Notes: generated by a model from the letters alone, not told the origin. A stretch of DNA of 35,127 bases from an uncultured Clostridia bacterium (GCA_945988915.1 CAMFTS010000003.1:1-35127), one strand, 5' to 3'. Shown: positions 26,769 through 35,127, numbered from the stretch's first letter. Numbers and translations: made by a program.

Positions 26769-28778
26769 ATGAAGGTTTTAATATTGAACTCAGGTGTTGG
26801 AAGCCGTATGGGCGTGCTCACGAGTGAACATCCAAAATGTATGACGGAGATTTCTTCAAGAGAAACTATTCTTTCGCGTCAGTTAAAACAAATTGCAGAT
26901 GCAGGAATAAAAGAAGTAGTAATGACAACCGGCAAGTTCGATTCGGTACTTGTAAATTATTGCGAAAGCCTTGACCTGCCTATACATTTTACATTTGTAA
27001 AAAATCCGATTTATAAAGATACAAACTATATTTATTCAATTTACTGTGCAAGAGAATATCTGGATGATGATGATATTATTATGATGCATGGTGACCTGGT
27101 GTTTGAAAATGCTGTATTTGACAAGGTTGTTAATTCAAAAGAGTCTTGTATGACGGTATCATCTACAATTCCGCTTCCCGAAAAAGATTTCAAAGCCGTT
27201 GTTAAGGACGGGAAAGTTCAAAAGGTTGGTGTCGAATTTTTTAATGACGCCATGGAAGCTCAGGCTTTATATCATTTATATAAGGACGATTGGAAAAAGT
27301 GGTTAGATAAAATTGTTGAATTCTGTGAAGCGGATAATACCGGTGTATATGCAGAAAATGCATTGAATGAGCTTAACGGCAGTGCTGATATATCTGCACT
27401 TGATGTTGAAAACCTTCTTTGTGCAGAAATTGATAATCCGGAAGATTTAGCAATTGTTTCTTCAAAGTTGAGCGAGATTGAAGCCCGTACAGTTTATATG
27501 TGTTTCTCAACAGATATGATACACAGCGGTCATATTGCTATTATTCGTAAGGCAGAAAAACTCGGAAAATTGATTATCGGTGTTCTGTCAGATGAAGCTG
27601 TTGTGTCTTATAAAAGATTTCCGTTGCTGCCGTTTGAAGAAAGAAAGACAATGTTTGAAAACATAGCCGGAGTTTATAAGGTAGTTGAACAGAAAACCTT
27701 AAGCTATAAGGAGAATATCGAAAAATATAAGCCTACATATGTTGTTCACGGTGATGATTGGGTAAGCGGATTTCAAAAGCCAATCAGAGATGAAGTATGT
27801 GATATACTTGCAACATATGGCGGAGAACTTGTTGAATATCCGTATTCAAGAGATGATAAATATAATGAGCTTGAGAAAAGGGCAAGAGCAGAGCTTTCAA
27901 CTCCTGACATTCGCCGTGCAAGACTGAAAAAAGCATTGGCAATGAAGGGCCTTGTTTCTGCAATGGAGGCTCACAGCGGATTGACAGGTTTGATAGTTGA
28001 AAATACTGTTGTTGAAGAACACGGCGGAGCTCGTCAGTTCGACGCAATGTGGGTTTCATCTCTTTGTGATTCAACAGCAAAGGGTAAGCCCGATATAGAA
28101 TTAGTTGATATGACTTCACGCTTCAGAACTATTGATGATATTTGCGAAGTTACGACAAAGCCAATTATTTTTGACGGCGATACCGGCGGATTAACAGAGC
28201 ATTTCGTTTACACGGTAAGAAGCCTGGAGCGTATGGGCGTTTCAATGATAATTATTGAAGATAAAACAGGCTTAAAGAAAAACAGCTTGTTCGGCAATGA
28301 AGTTGTTCAGACACAAGACAGCATTGAACATTTCAGCGAAAAAATCCGTGCCGGTAAAATGGCACAGAGAACAAAGGACTTTATGATTTGTGCAAGAATC
28401 GAGAGCTTGATTCTTGAGCAGGGTATGGATGATGCACTTGAACGCGCATTTGCTTTTACCGAGGCCGGCGCTGATGCAATTATGATTCACAGCCGTAAAA
28501 AAGACCCAAGTGAAATATTTGAATTTGTTGAAAAGTATCGCGAGAAGAATCAAACAACTCCGATTGTTGTTGTTCCGACCTCTTTCAATACCGTCACTGA
28601 AGAAGAGTTCAAAGCTCGCGGAGTAAATATTGTAATTTATGCAAATCAATTAACAAGGACAGGATTCCCTGCAATGCAGAACGCTGCCAAAACAATTCTT
28701 GCAAACCACAGAGCGAAAGAGTGCGACGATATGTGTATGCCGTTTAAGGATATCATTCGTCTTATTCCGGAGGAGTAA
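26769..28778 (+). CDS. pepM: Fusion: NTP transferase (LicC/PntC-type) + TagD-like cytidylyltransferase + phosphoenolpyruvate mutase
   Basis: N-terminal LILNSGVGSRMGVLTSEHPKCM and MMHGDLVFE; middle VYMCFSTDMIHSGHIAIIRKAEKLGKLIIGVLSDEAV; C-terminal FDGDTGG and PEP mutase signature EDKTGLKKNS (28257-28286). Confidence 0.95.
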   Translation: MKVLILNSGVGSRMGVLTSEHPKCMTEISSRETILSRQLKQIADAGIKEVVMTTGKFDSVLVNYCESLDLPIHFTFVKNPIYKDTNYIYSIYCAREYLDDDDIIMMHGDLVFENAVFDKVVNSKESCMTVSSTIPLPEKDFKAVVKDGKVQKVGVEFFNDAMEAQALYHLYKDDWKKWLDKIVEFCEADNTGVYAENALNELNGSADISALDVENLLCAEIDNPEDLAIVSSKLSEIEARTVYMCFSTDMIHSGHIAIIRKAEKLGKLIIGVLSDEAVVSYKRFPLLPFEERKTMFENIAGVYKVVEQKTLSYKENIEKYKPTYVVHGDDWVSGFQKPIRDEVCDILATYGGELVEYPYSRDDKYNELEKRARAELSTPDIRRARLKKALAMKGLVSAMEAHSGLTGLIVENTVVEEHGGARQFDAMWVSSLCDSTAKGKPDIELVDMTSRFRTIDDICEVTTKPIIFDGDTGGLTEHFVYTVRSLERMGVSMIIIEDKTGLKKNSLFGNEVVQTQDSIEHFSEKIRAGKMAQRTKDFMICARIESLILEQGMDDALERAFAFTEAGADAIMIHSRKKDPSEIFEFVEKYREKNQTTPIVVVPTSFNTVTEEEFKARGVNIVIYANQLTRTGFPAMQNAAKTILANHRAKECDDMCMPFKDIIRLIPEE

Positions 28779-28782
28779 GAAA

Positions 28783-29850
28783 ATGAGCCAAAAGATAATA
28801 TACGGTGCAGATGATTTAGCTCAAATTGTGAGTCGGTTTAATAAACCGTTGCTTGTGCATGAGGATTTTTATAATAGCTTTTCTATAAAAAATATTCTCG
28901 ATGCCGTACCACATTCGGATTTCACTCAGTTTTCTTCAAATCCCTTGTATGAAGATGTGTGCAAAGGCGTAGATTTGTTTAAAAATGAAAACTGCGACGC
29001 TATAATTGTTGTCGGCGGCGGCAGTGCCATAGATGTTGCAAAATGCATAAAACTTTTCTGTAAGATGAATCCGAATATAAATTATTTGGAACAGGAAAAG
29101 AAAGATACAGGTATTGAGCTTATAGCAATTCCGACAACTGCAGGTACAGGCAGCGAGTCAACTAAGCACGCGGTTATATATTATGAAGGTAACAAACAAT
29201 CAATTTCCCATGACAGCATTGTACCGAATTGTGCAATACTTATTCCGGAATTGCTTGAAGGATTGCCTGTTTATCAGAAGAAGTGCACTATGTTAGATGC
29301 ACTTTGCCAAGCTGTTGAATCTTGGTGGTCTGTCAATTCAACTGACGAAAGCAAAGAATTTTCAAAGCGCGCAATTCAACTGATTCGTGAGAATTGGGAG
29401 GATTACATTATTAATAATTCAAAAAAGGCGGCAGAAGGCATACTTAAAGCGGCAAACTTTGCCGGTCAGGCAATAAATATTACGGCAACGACTGCTGCCC
29501 ATGCCATGAGTTATAAAATTACATCAATGTATAACTTCCCGCACGGTCATGCTGTGGCTGTTTGCCTGTCAAAGGTGTGGGAATATATGTTATCGCATTT
29601 TGACGGTTGCACAGACGCTCGCGGTGTTGAATACCTGAAGCAGACTATGAATGAAATCGAAGAATATATCAGCTTAAAGGAATTTAACGCTTTGCTTGAA
29701 AAGATGCAAATGAATTATCCGAAATCAGCTCATAAAGCTAACGACTCGGAAATATTAGCTGCATCGGTTAATCCGGTAAGACTTAAGAATAATCCGGTTT
29801 ATTTAAGTACTGAGGTCTTAAAGGAAATGTACGGAGGAATTATACAATGA
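28783..29850 (+). CDS. Iron-containing alcohol dehydrogenase, phosphonoacetaldehyde-reductase type
   Basis: CDAIIVVGGGSAIDVAKCIKLF; IPTTAGTGSESTKHAVIYYEGNKQS; TAAHAMSYKITSMYNFPHGHAVAVCL; located between PEP mutase and Ppd; RBS GGAGG before ATG 28783. Confidence 0.88.
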   Translation: MSQKIIYGADDLAQIVSRFNKPLLVHEDFYNSFSIKNILDAVPHSDFTQFSSNPLYEDVCKGVDLFKNENCDAIIVVGGGSAIDVAKCIKLFCKMNPNINYLEQEKKDTGIELIAIPTTAGTGSESTKHAVIYYEGNKQSISHDSIVPNCAILIPELLEGLPVYQKKCTMLDALCQAVESWWSVNSTDESKEFSKRAIQLIRENWEDYIINNSKKAAEGILKAANFAGQAINITATTAAHAMSYKITSMYNFPHGHAVAVCLSKVWEYMLSHFDGCTDARGVEYLKQTMNEIEEYISLKEFNALLEKMQMNYPKSAHKANDSEILAASVNPVRLKNNPVYLSTEVLKEMYGGIIQ

Positions 29851-30968
29851 AAGTTGAAAAATTAGTGGAAATAATTGGTTCCGATTTCTATACGGGAGTG
29901 CCGGATTCACAGCTTAAAGCTCTTTGTAACTATTTAATGAATACTTACGGTATTGACCAAAAGCATCATATTATTGCGGCGAATGAAGGTAACTGTACCG
30001 CATTGGCGGCAGGCTATCATCTGGCAACAGGTAAAGTACCGGTTGTTTATATGCAAAACAGCGGCGAAGGCAATATTATAAATCCGGTTGCTTCTTTATT
30101 GAATGACAAGGTTTATGCTATTCCGGTTATTTTTATTGTCGGCTGGAGAGGAGAACCCGGAATTCACGATGAGCCTCAGCATATTTATCAGGGCGAGGTT
30201 ACAGTAAAGCTGTTGGAAGATATGGGTATAAAAGCATTTGTTATCGGCAAAGATACAACTGATGATGAAGTCGAAAAGGTTATGGAAGAGTATAAGGCAA
30301 TATTAGCAGAGGGTAAAGATGTTGCTTTTGTAATCCGTAAGGGTGCTCTTTCATATGACGAAAGCGTAAAATATGAGAACAGCAATTCAATGATTCGTGA
30401 AGAGATTATTCAGCATATTGTTAAGGCGTCAGATAATGACCCGATAATTTCAACAACGGGTAAGGCAAGCAGAGAATTATTTGAAACAAGAGTTGCAAAC
30501 GGTCAAAGTCATAAATATGACTTCTTAACGGTCGGTTCAATGGGACACAGTTCATCAATTGCGCTCGGTGTTGCAATTAATAAGCCGAACAGTCGTGTAT
30601 GGTGTGTTGACGGTGACGGTGCTGTTCTTATGCATATGGGCTCAATGGCAGTTTTAGGAGCAAATGCACCTAAAAATATGATTCATATAATTATCAATAA
30701 CGGTGCGCATGAAACAGTCGGCGGAATGCCTACCGTTGCAAGCAATATTGATTTGGTTGCAATCGCAAAGGCTTGCGGATATCCCAATGCTGTAAGTGTT
30801 GATACATTTGAAGCACTTGATGAAGAATTAGAAAAAGCAAAGGAAAGAAATGAATTAAGTTTAATCGAAGTTAAATGTTCAATCGGAGCAAGAGACGACT
30901 TAGGCAGACCTACAACAACGGCTCTTGAGAATAAAATCAACTTTATGAATTATCTTAAAGAATTATAA
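29847..30968 (+). CDS. aepY: Phosphonopyruvate decarboxylase
   Basis: ThDP enzyme: DFYTGVPDSQLKALCNYL, AANEGNCTALAAGYHLATGKVPVVYMQNSGEGNIINPVASL, GWRGEPGIHDEPQH, VWCVDGDGAVLMHMGSMAVLG. Confidence 0.94.
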   Translation: MKVEKLVEIIGSDFYTGVPDSQLKALCNYLMNTYGIDQKHHIIAANEGNCTALAAGYHLATGKVPVVYMQNSGEGNIINPVASLLNDKVYAIPVIFIVGWRGEPGIHDEPQHIYQGEVTVKLLEDMGIKAFVIGKDTTDDEVEKVMEEYKAILAEGKDVAFVIRKGALSYDESVKYENSNSMIREEIIQHIVKASDNDPIISTTGKASRELFETRVANGQSHKYDFLTVGSMGHSSSIALGVAINKPNSRVWCVDGDGAVLMHMGSMAVLGANAPKNMIHIIINNGAHETVGGMPTVASNIDLVAIAKACGYPNAVSVDTFEALDEELEKAKERNELSLIEVKCSIGARDDLGRPTTTALENKINFMNYLKEL

Positions 30969-30996
30969 TCGGTGAGAGTTACCGTATGAGCAGAGT

Positions 30997-31566
30997 ATGA
31001 GACAATTTTTTTATGTAGTTAAAAACTTTATAAAAATGCTGTATAATTGCAGACCAAATGTATCCTTTGGTTGGATGGTATTCTGTTTATCGACAGCGGT
31101 TGCGGTTTGGCTGTTTGCAAATTATATGAAAAAGAAGGATAAGCTGAAAGATGTTTCTTCTTTTGCGTTGGCAGGATTCATAGGTTATTCTGTTTGGATA
31201 TTTGTTTCTACTGTTCTCTCACGGGAGAGTGTGGAGTATTACAGATACAGCTTTATTCCGTTTTGGTCTTATAGAACTTTGTTCATAGGCGAGAAGAATT
31301 TGTTGCCTGAGATTTTGTCAAACATATTATTCTTCATTCCGTTTGGCTTTTTTGCTTTTGAATTAAAGAAAATACCGACAAAGCAAATAATACTTTTTGG
31401 ATTTTTATTTTCTTGCTTTATTGAACTTATGCAACTGATAACAAAAGTCGGAATGTTTGAGTTTGATGATATTTTCAATAATACGGCAGGAACAGTGTTA
31501 GGCGTGTTATGCGGTATGGTTTTAGATAAAATCAAAGATAATAAAAAAAGAGCTTACAATGCGTGA
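30997..31566 (+). CDS. VanZ-like family membrane protein
   Basis: NLLPEILSNILFFIPFGFFAFELKK...FSCFIELMQLITKVGMFEFDDIFNNTAGTVLGVLCG. Confidence 0.87.
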   Translation: MRQFFYVVKNFIKMLYNCRPNVSFGWMVFCLSTAVAVWLFANYMKKKDKLKDVSSFALAGFIGYSVWIFVSTVLSRESVEYYRYSFIPFWSYRTLFIGEKNLLPEILSNILFFIPFGFFAFELKKIPTKQIILFGFLFSCFIELMQLITKVGMFEFDDIFNNTAGTVLGVLCGMVLDKIKDNKKRAYNA

Positions 31567-31595
31567 GTGTCCAGAGGACACTCACGCAGTTTTAT
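31560..31595 (+). terminator. Strong terminator overlapping the last codons of the VanZ-like gene; end of the polysaccharide operon
   Basis: TGCGTGAGTGTCC - AGA - GGACACTCACGCA (13-bp perfect stem, 3-nt loop) then GTTTTATT. Confidence 0.82.
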
Positions 31596-31761
31596 TCGCC
31601 TTTTGGCGAGTGATATTGCTTCGCAGTTATATAATGCTACGCATTGTGATATTGTCCTTCGGACAGTTTTATGCGAATAAAATAACACTGAAATCGAAGA
31701 TTTCAATATCACTATGCCGAAAAGTGCATAATATCACTCTTTCCGAAGGAAAGAATATCAC
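31587..31761. repeat. Hairpin-array repeat island: short GAA/TTC-loop stem-loops separated by GTGATATT (x2) and AATATCAC (x3)
   Basis: GTGATATT at 31610 and 31646; AATATCAC at 31705, 31730, 31754; stems TCGCC-TTTT-GGCGA, AATGC-TAC-GCATT, TGTCC-TTC-GGACA, TGAAATC-GAA-GATTTCA, CTTTCC-GAA-GGAAAG; recurring CAGTT(T/A)TAT. Confidence 0.85.
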
Positions 31762-31813
31762 TTGAAGTTAAAGGCGCACTTACTCACCACTTTTAGTGGC
31801 GGTGCAAAAAAGT

Positions 31814-31852
31814 AAGAGTTAATGTAGCTTTTTGCTACATTAACTCTTTTTT
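31814..31852. terminator. Bidirectional terminator between the repeat island and the minus-strand NTP transferase-like gene
   Basis: AAGAGTTAATGTAGC - TTTTT - GCTACATTAACTCTT (15-bp perfect stem) followed by TTTTG; A-rich on the opposite side. Confidence 0.9.
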
Positions 31853-31896
31853 GTCCTTTAGAGTACGACTCAAAACAGTAAGCTCTTTTTTCGTGA

Positions 31897-33075
31897 TTAC
31901 ATTCGGGTAACACCCAATCTGCTTAAAAGATCGGTTTCGGATTTTTCGGCTTTTGCCGACTCAAGTACATCGGAAACGCGAATGCCTCTCTTGATGGCAT
32001 TTTTTATCCAATAGAATATTTGATAAATCCATGCAAAAGGTTTCAGGTAAGGATGTGACTTTAACAATTTCCAATTTTTACAACCTTTTTCCTGAGCCTT
32101 CTTCAATCCGACAAAAGGATTTTTAAATGCGGACAAAACAGGAACTGTTGATGATTTTGTACTGTTCTTGTGTCCGAAGTTACCGTGGTCAAGTACATAT
32201 TCCATCAGTTCATCGCAAAGTGCAGAATCTGCTTTACACCAGGATATGTCTTTATCAAGCCCCAGATATTTTTTGCACATAGCGGTAGTTGCAACTGCAA
32301 GCTTTTCCAAGCCTATTTTTTTGGCCGCATCAAAAAACTGCGTATTCCAAAAATCATCGTCAAGATATCTCTCGACATAGCACATCCAGTCGATTACCTG
32401 GCGCAAGCCTATTCCGGTCCTGATATGTTGATTTATGTGTGCAAGCAATACCAAGCCGTTTTCCAATATCGGTAAAGTCGGGAATTCATAGCCGTACAAC
32501 TCCGAGTTCTCTTTTCTGTCAATAGCATTGAAAATATATTCATCAAGAATATCCGACTGTTCAGAATTATCACTTGTAGAAAAATGATCGTGCAGTTCAA
32601 TTTCTATTCCTTGAGCAGAATGAAAGCCTATATGCCTATAATAGTTTTCGGGTGTTTGCTCAGCTTTATATCCGGCATTGCAAAGCATTGTATATGCCGA
32701 GCTGAAATCATCAGGCTTAACAATAATATCAATGTCACCCATACTGCGGTATTCAGGCTGAGGATAATTCATTGCAGCTGCGGTACCTTTTAATATTACA
32801 ACATCAATACCGCTTAATACATTTAACACCTTTTTTTGTTCAGCTAAAATAGAATAAAAAATCTGAATGTTTCTGCCGACAGTCTGAGTGTATTTTGCCG
32901 CCTGTTGCGGACTGATTTTTGCCTTATCTATTTGATTTGCCGGTATAGCGTGTACGCAGTGAGCGATTAACTCATCATAAATATTTTGCCATTCCGATAT
33001 TTCCGTTTCGCCGGAAGTACATTCGTGTAAAGCGTCAGAAAGCAGCTTCAGCATACAAATATTTTCATTTGTCAT
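31897..33075 (-). CDS. Nucleotidyltransferase-fold protein (NTP_transf_5-like)
   Basis: VVILKGTAAAMNYPQPEYRSMGDIDIIVKPDDFSSAYTMLCNAGYKAE...GIEIELHDHFS. ATG 33075 preferred, with GGAGG upstream on the minus strand. Confidence 0.85.
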   Translation of the reverse strand: MTNENICMLKLLSDALHECTSGETEISEWQNIYDELIAHCVHAIPANQIDKAKISPQQAAKYTQTVGRNIQIFYSILAEQKKVLNVLSGIDVVILKGTAAAMNYPQPEYRSMGDIDIIVKPDDFSSAYTMLCNAGYKAEQTPENYYRHIGFHSAQGIEIELHDHFSTSDNSEQSDILDEYIFNAIDRKENSELYGYEFPTLPILENGLVLLAHINQHIRTGIGLRQVIDWMCYVERYLDDDFWNTQFFDAAKKIGLEKLAVATTAMCKKYLGLDKDISWCKADSALCDELMEYVLDHGNFGHKNSTKSSTVPVLSAFKNPFVGLKKAQEKGCKNWKLLKSHPYLKPFAWIYQIFYWIKNAIKRGIRVSDVLESAKAEKSETDLLSRLGVTRM

Positions 33076-33233
33076 TATTTCCTGCACCTCCTACAATGTA
33101 GTATAACTTTAAAGCTTAAAAAAGTCAATGTGAGCGTGATTTGCTTTTAAATCTGCTCTTTTTTTATGCCCTTTTTTATGACAAAATTTTTATTTCGCTT
33201 AATATACAATCAATTCAGAAAGGAATGAGAAAA

Positions 33234-33575
33234 ATGCAAACAAGAATTGAAATCAATGAAAGTATTGTTACGGCATATCTTTCGGGTGAAATAGACCACC
33301 ACAACGCGCCTGAAATAAGAGAAGCAATAGATGAATGTATTATCAGCAGAAAACCGAAAAGGCTGATTATTGACTTTAAAGATGTTACATTTATGGACTC
33401 TTCGGGAATAGGACTTGTTATGGGCAGATACAGACTGATTGAGAATACAGACTGTAAAATGGCAATAATTAATCTTTCCGTTCACGCTTACAGAGTTATG
33501 CAGCTTGCGGGAATGGATAAATTAGCTGTCCTTAAAAAGAAACCTAAGGAGGAAAAAAACAATGAAATCGCTTAA
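33234..33575 (+). CDS. spoIIAA: Anti-sigma F factor antagonist (STAS domain)
   Basis: DFKDVTFMDSSGIGLVMGRYRLI; first gene of a spoIIA operon; RBS AGAAAGGA upstream of ATG 33234. Confidence 0.95.
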   Translation: MQTRIEINESIVTAYLSGEIDHHNAPEIREAIDECIISRKPKRLIIDFKDVTFMDSSGIGLVMGRYRLIENTDCKMAIINLSVHAYRVMQLAGMDKLAVLKKKPKEEKNNEIA

Positions 33576-34002
33576 TTCAGTGAAAATTCAAATAGAAAGC
33601 CGTTCGATAAATGAAGCGTATGCAAGAGTAGCTGTATCTGCATTTGCTTCTCAGCTCGACCCGACGGTTGAAGAAATAAACGATATCAAAACCGCGGTAA
33701 GCGAAGCTGTTACAAACTGTATAGTTCACGCATACAGGAACGGATTGGGAATAATATACATAACCGTAAACATTCTGGAAAATTCTGTTCTTGAAATTAA
33801 AATCCGCGACAGAGGCTGCGGAATAGAAAACATAAAAAAAGCTATGGAGCCTTTGTTTACCACGGGCGGCACAGACAGAGCGGGATTAGGCTTTTCCGTA
33901 ATGGAGAGCTTTTCCGACAAGGTAAAGGTTCGTTCAAAGGTCGGAGTGGGTACAACAGTTACAATTATTAAAAGAATACGGGGCAGAGCTTCGCTTGTAT
34001 GA
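33562..34002 (+). CDS. spoIIAB: Anti-sigma F factor (serine kinase, HATPase)
   Basis: EINDIKTAVSEAVTNCIVHAY; IKIRDRGCGIENI; EPLFTTGGTDRAGLGFSVMESFSD. Confidence 0.97.
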   Translation: MKSLNSVKIQIESRSINEAYARVAVSAFASQLDPTVEEINDIKTAVSEAVTNCIVHAYRNGLGIIYITVNILENSVLEIKIRDRGCGIENIKKAMEPLFTTGGTDRAGLGFSVMESFSDKVKVRSKVGVGTTVTIIKRIRGRASLV

Positions 34003-34652
34003 CAAACCGTGATTTGATTGAAGGCAACCTTGCCCTTGTCCATTCATGCGCAAATCGTTTCAGAAACAAGGGGATTGAATACGATGATTTGTATCAGGCA
34101 GGGTGCTTAGGTCTTGTAAAGGCGGCAGACGGATTTAAAGAGGAATTGGGCTTTAAGTTCTCGACATATGCCGTACCTGTAATTCTCGGTGAAATAAAGA
34201 GACTGTTCCGTGACGGAGGCGCGGTTAAGGTCAGCCGCACCATGAAAGAAAAGGCGCGCCTTGTATTAAAGCAGAAAGAAATGCTTGAATCAAAGCTCGG
34301 CAGAGAACCAAGCGTTAAGGAAATTTCCGAAAGTCTCGGGATTGACAGCTTTGAAACGGCAGAGCTTCTGAATGTATCGCTTCCGCCTGTTTCATTGACG
34401 GCAGCGGATGACGAAGAAGAAAGGCAAACAGATATTCCTGTTGAATCGGAGGAAGAAAACATACAGAATATTCTTGCCTTGAGAGAAATACTCTCACATC
34501 TGCCCGAAGATGAAAGGCAGATAATTTTCCTGAGATATTACAGAGGCTTGACTCAGACTCAGACTGCCGAAAAAATAGGTGTTTCGCAGGTTCAGGTGTC
34601 GAGAAAGGAAAAAAAGATTATAAGCAAGGTTAAAAATTGTATGCTGGAATAG
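33999..34652 (+). CDS. sigF: RNA polymerase sporulation sigma factor SigF
   Basis: Sigma-70 regions 2-4: YDDLYQAGCLGLVKAADGF, FSTYAVPVILGEIKRLFRDGG, GLTQTQTAEKIGVSQVQVSRKEKKII; follows spoIIAB with ATGA overlap. Confidence 0.97.
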   Translation: MTNRDLIEGNLALVHSCANRFRNKGIEYDDLYQAGCLGLVKAADGFKEELGFKFSTYAVPVILGEIKRLFRDGGAVKVSRTMKEKARLVLKQKEMLESKLGREPSVKEISESLGIDSFETAELLNVSLPPVSLTAADDEEERQTDIPVESEEENIQNILALREILSHLPEDERQIIFLRYYRGLTQTQTAEKIGVSQVQVSRKEKKIISKVKNCMLE

Positions 34653-34728
34653 ATTTATAGTAGAATTATGTTGAAATGTGTGTTATTATAATATTGATAT
34701 ATTATAATATTTTGAGAGGGATAATTTT

Positions 34729-35127
34729 ATGGCTTTGAAGAAAAGGTCTGTTCTTATCAAAACTGTTGCAATTACTTCTGCGCTGATTCTTGCCGTTTTG
34801 TCTTTTGCATCCTGCACAAAGGCAAAGGGTGCACTCTCTGCAAAAATCGGAGAAGTTGAGGAAACGAAAGCAGTATTTTCAAATAATGATTATCATTTTT
34901 CAAATGAAGACAATCTTGTCTTTGTTGCGTCTTCGGGTTTGATTGAACTGTATTTTGACAACACCGCTTACTCAATAGCTGTCAAAGATACAAATACCGG
35001 TAAAATCTGGTATGCTCTTCCCGTCGGTGACGAGAAAAGCGACGAATGTTTTTCATCAGTGTTAAATGTAATGGTTTCAAAGGATAATAAGGTTTATTAT
35101 CTGAATTCACAGGACAATTCCGTTGCC
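34729..35127 (+). CDS. Secreted lipoprotein, 3'-truncated by window end (possibly DUF5696-like)
   Basis: From ATG 34729: MALKKRSVLIKTVAITSALILAVLSFASCTKAKG (lipobox LSFASC) ...SGLIELYFDNTAYSIAVKDTNTGKIWYALPVGDE; open to the window end; GAGAGGG RBS. Confidence 0.75.
   Translation, partial: MALKKRSVLIKTVAITSALILAVLSFASCTKAKGALSAKIGEVEETKAVFSNNDYHFSNEDNLVFVASSGLIELYFDNTAYSIAVKDTNTGKIWYALPVGDEKSDECFSSVLNVMVSKDNKVYYLNSQDNSVA

Noticed and set aside
28272-28649. Minus-strand ORF (125 aa) antisense to the PEP mutase domain
   Set aside because: Overlaps the conserved PepM catalytic domain; no independent support.
31587-31761. CRISPR array
   Set aside because: Repeats are only 8 bp, occur in both orientations, spacers are themselves palindromes, and no cas genes are present.
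31559-31765. 68-aa ORF across the hairpin island
   Set aside because: Codons follow the palindromic repeats; sequence is explained by structure and linkers rather than coding.
1-35127. tRNA or rRNA genes
   Set aside because: No cloverleaf-like sequence or conserved rRNA segment was recognised by eye; a tRNAscan/Infernal run would be needed to be certain.

Overview
The window looks like part of a low-GC, probably spore-forming Firmicutes/Clostridia chromosome (lineage is an inference from gene content). Left to right: 3' part of leuS; a 40-aa candidate small ORF coupled to a secreted alpha/beta hydrolase; a secreted transglutaminase-like protein with an internal type I dockerin pair; a compact minus-strand phage-derived cassette (sigma-like/HTH regulator, collagen-like BppU-like tail fibre, XhlA-like protein, GH25 lysozyme, Hol44-like holin); a divergent ~22 kb plus-strand Wzx/Wzy-type surface polysaccharide operon (9592-31566); a hairpin-rich repeat island; a minus-strand NTP_transf_5-like protein; the spoIIAA-spoIIAB-sigF operon; and the start of a lipoprotein. 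The polysaccharide operon ends in a phosphonate module: a three-domain protein (nucleotidyltransferase + TagD-like cytidylyltransferase + PEP mutase), a phosphonoacetaldehyde-reductase-type Fe-ADH and a phosphonopyruvate decarboxylase. No AEP aminotransferase is visible, which points to a 2-hydroxyethylphosphonate-type phosphonoglycan. The best candidates for undescribed biology are: (1) the phosphonate module with an alkaline-phosphatase-superfamily enzyme that has Thr at the nucleophile position; (2) the stand-alone phage lysis/fibre cassette with its own promoter and a terminator-like leader hairpin, divergent from the glycan operon; (3) the 31.56-31.76 kb array of mini-hairpins separated by GTGATATT/AATATCAC. 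All calls come from reading the sequence by eye; no database search was run.
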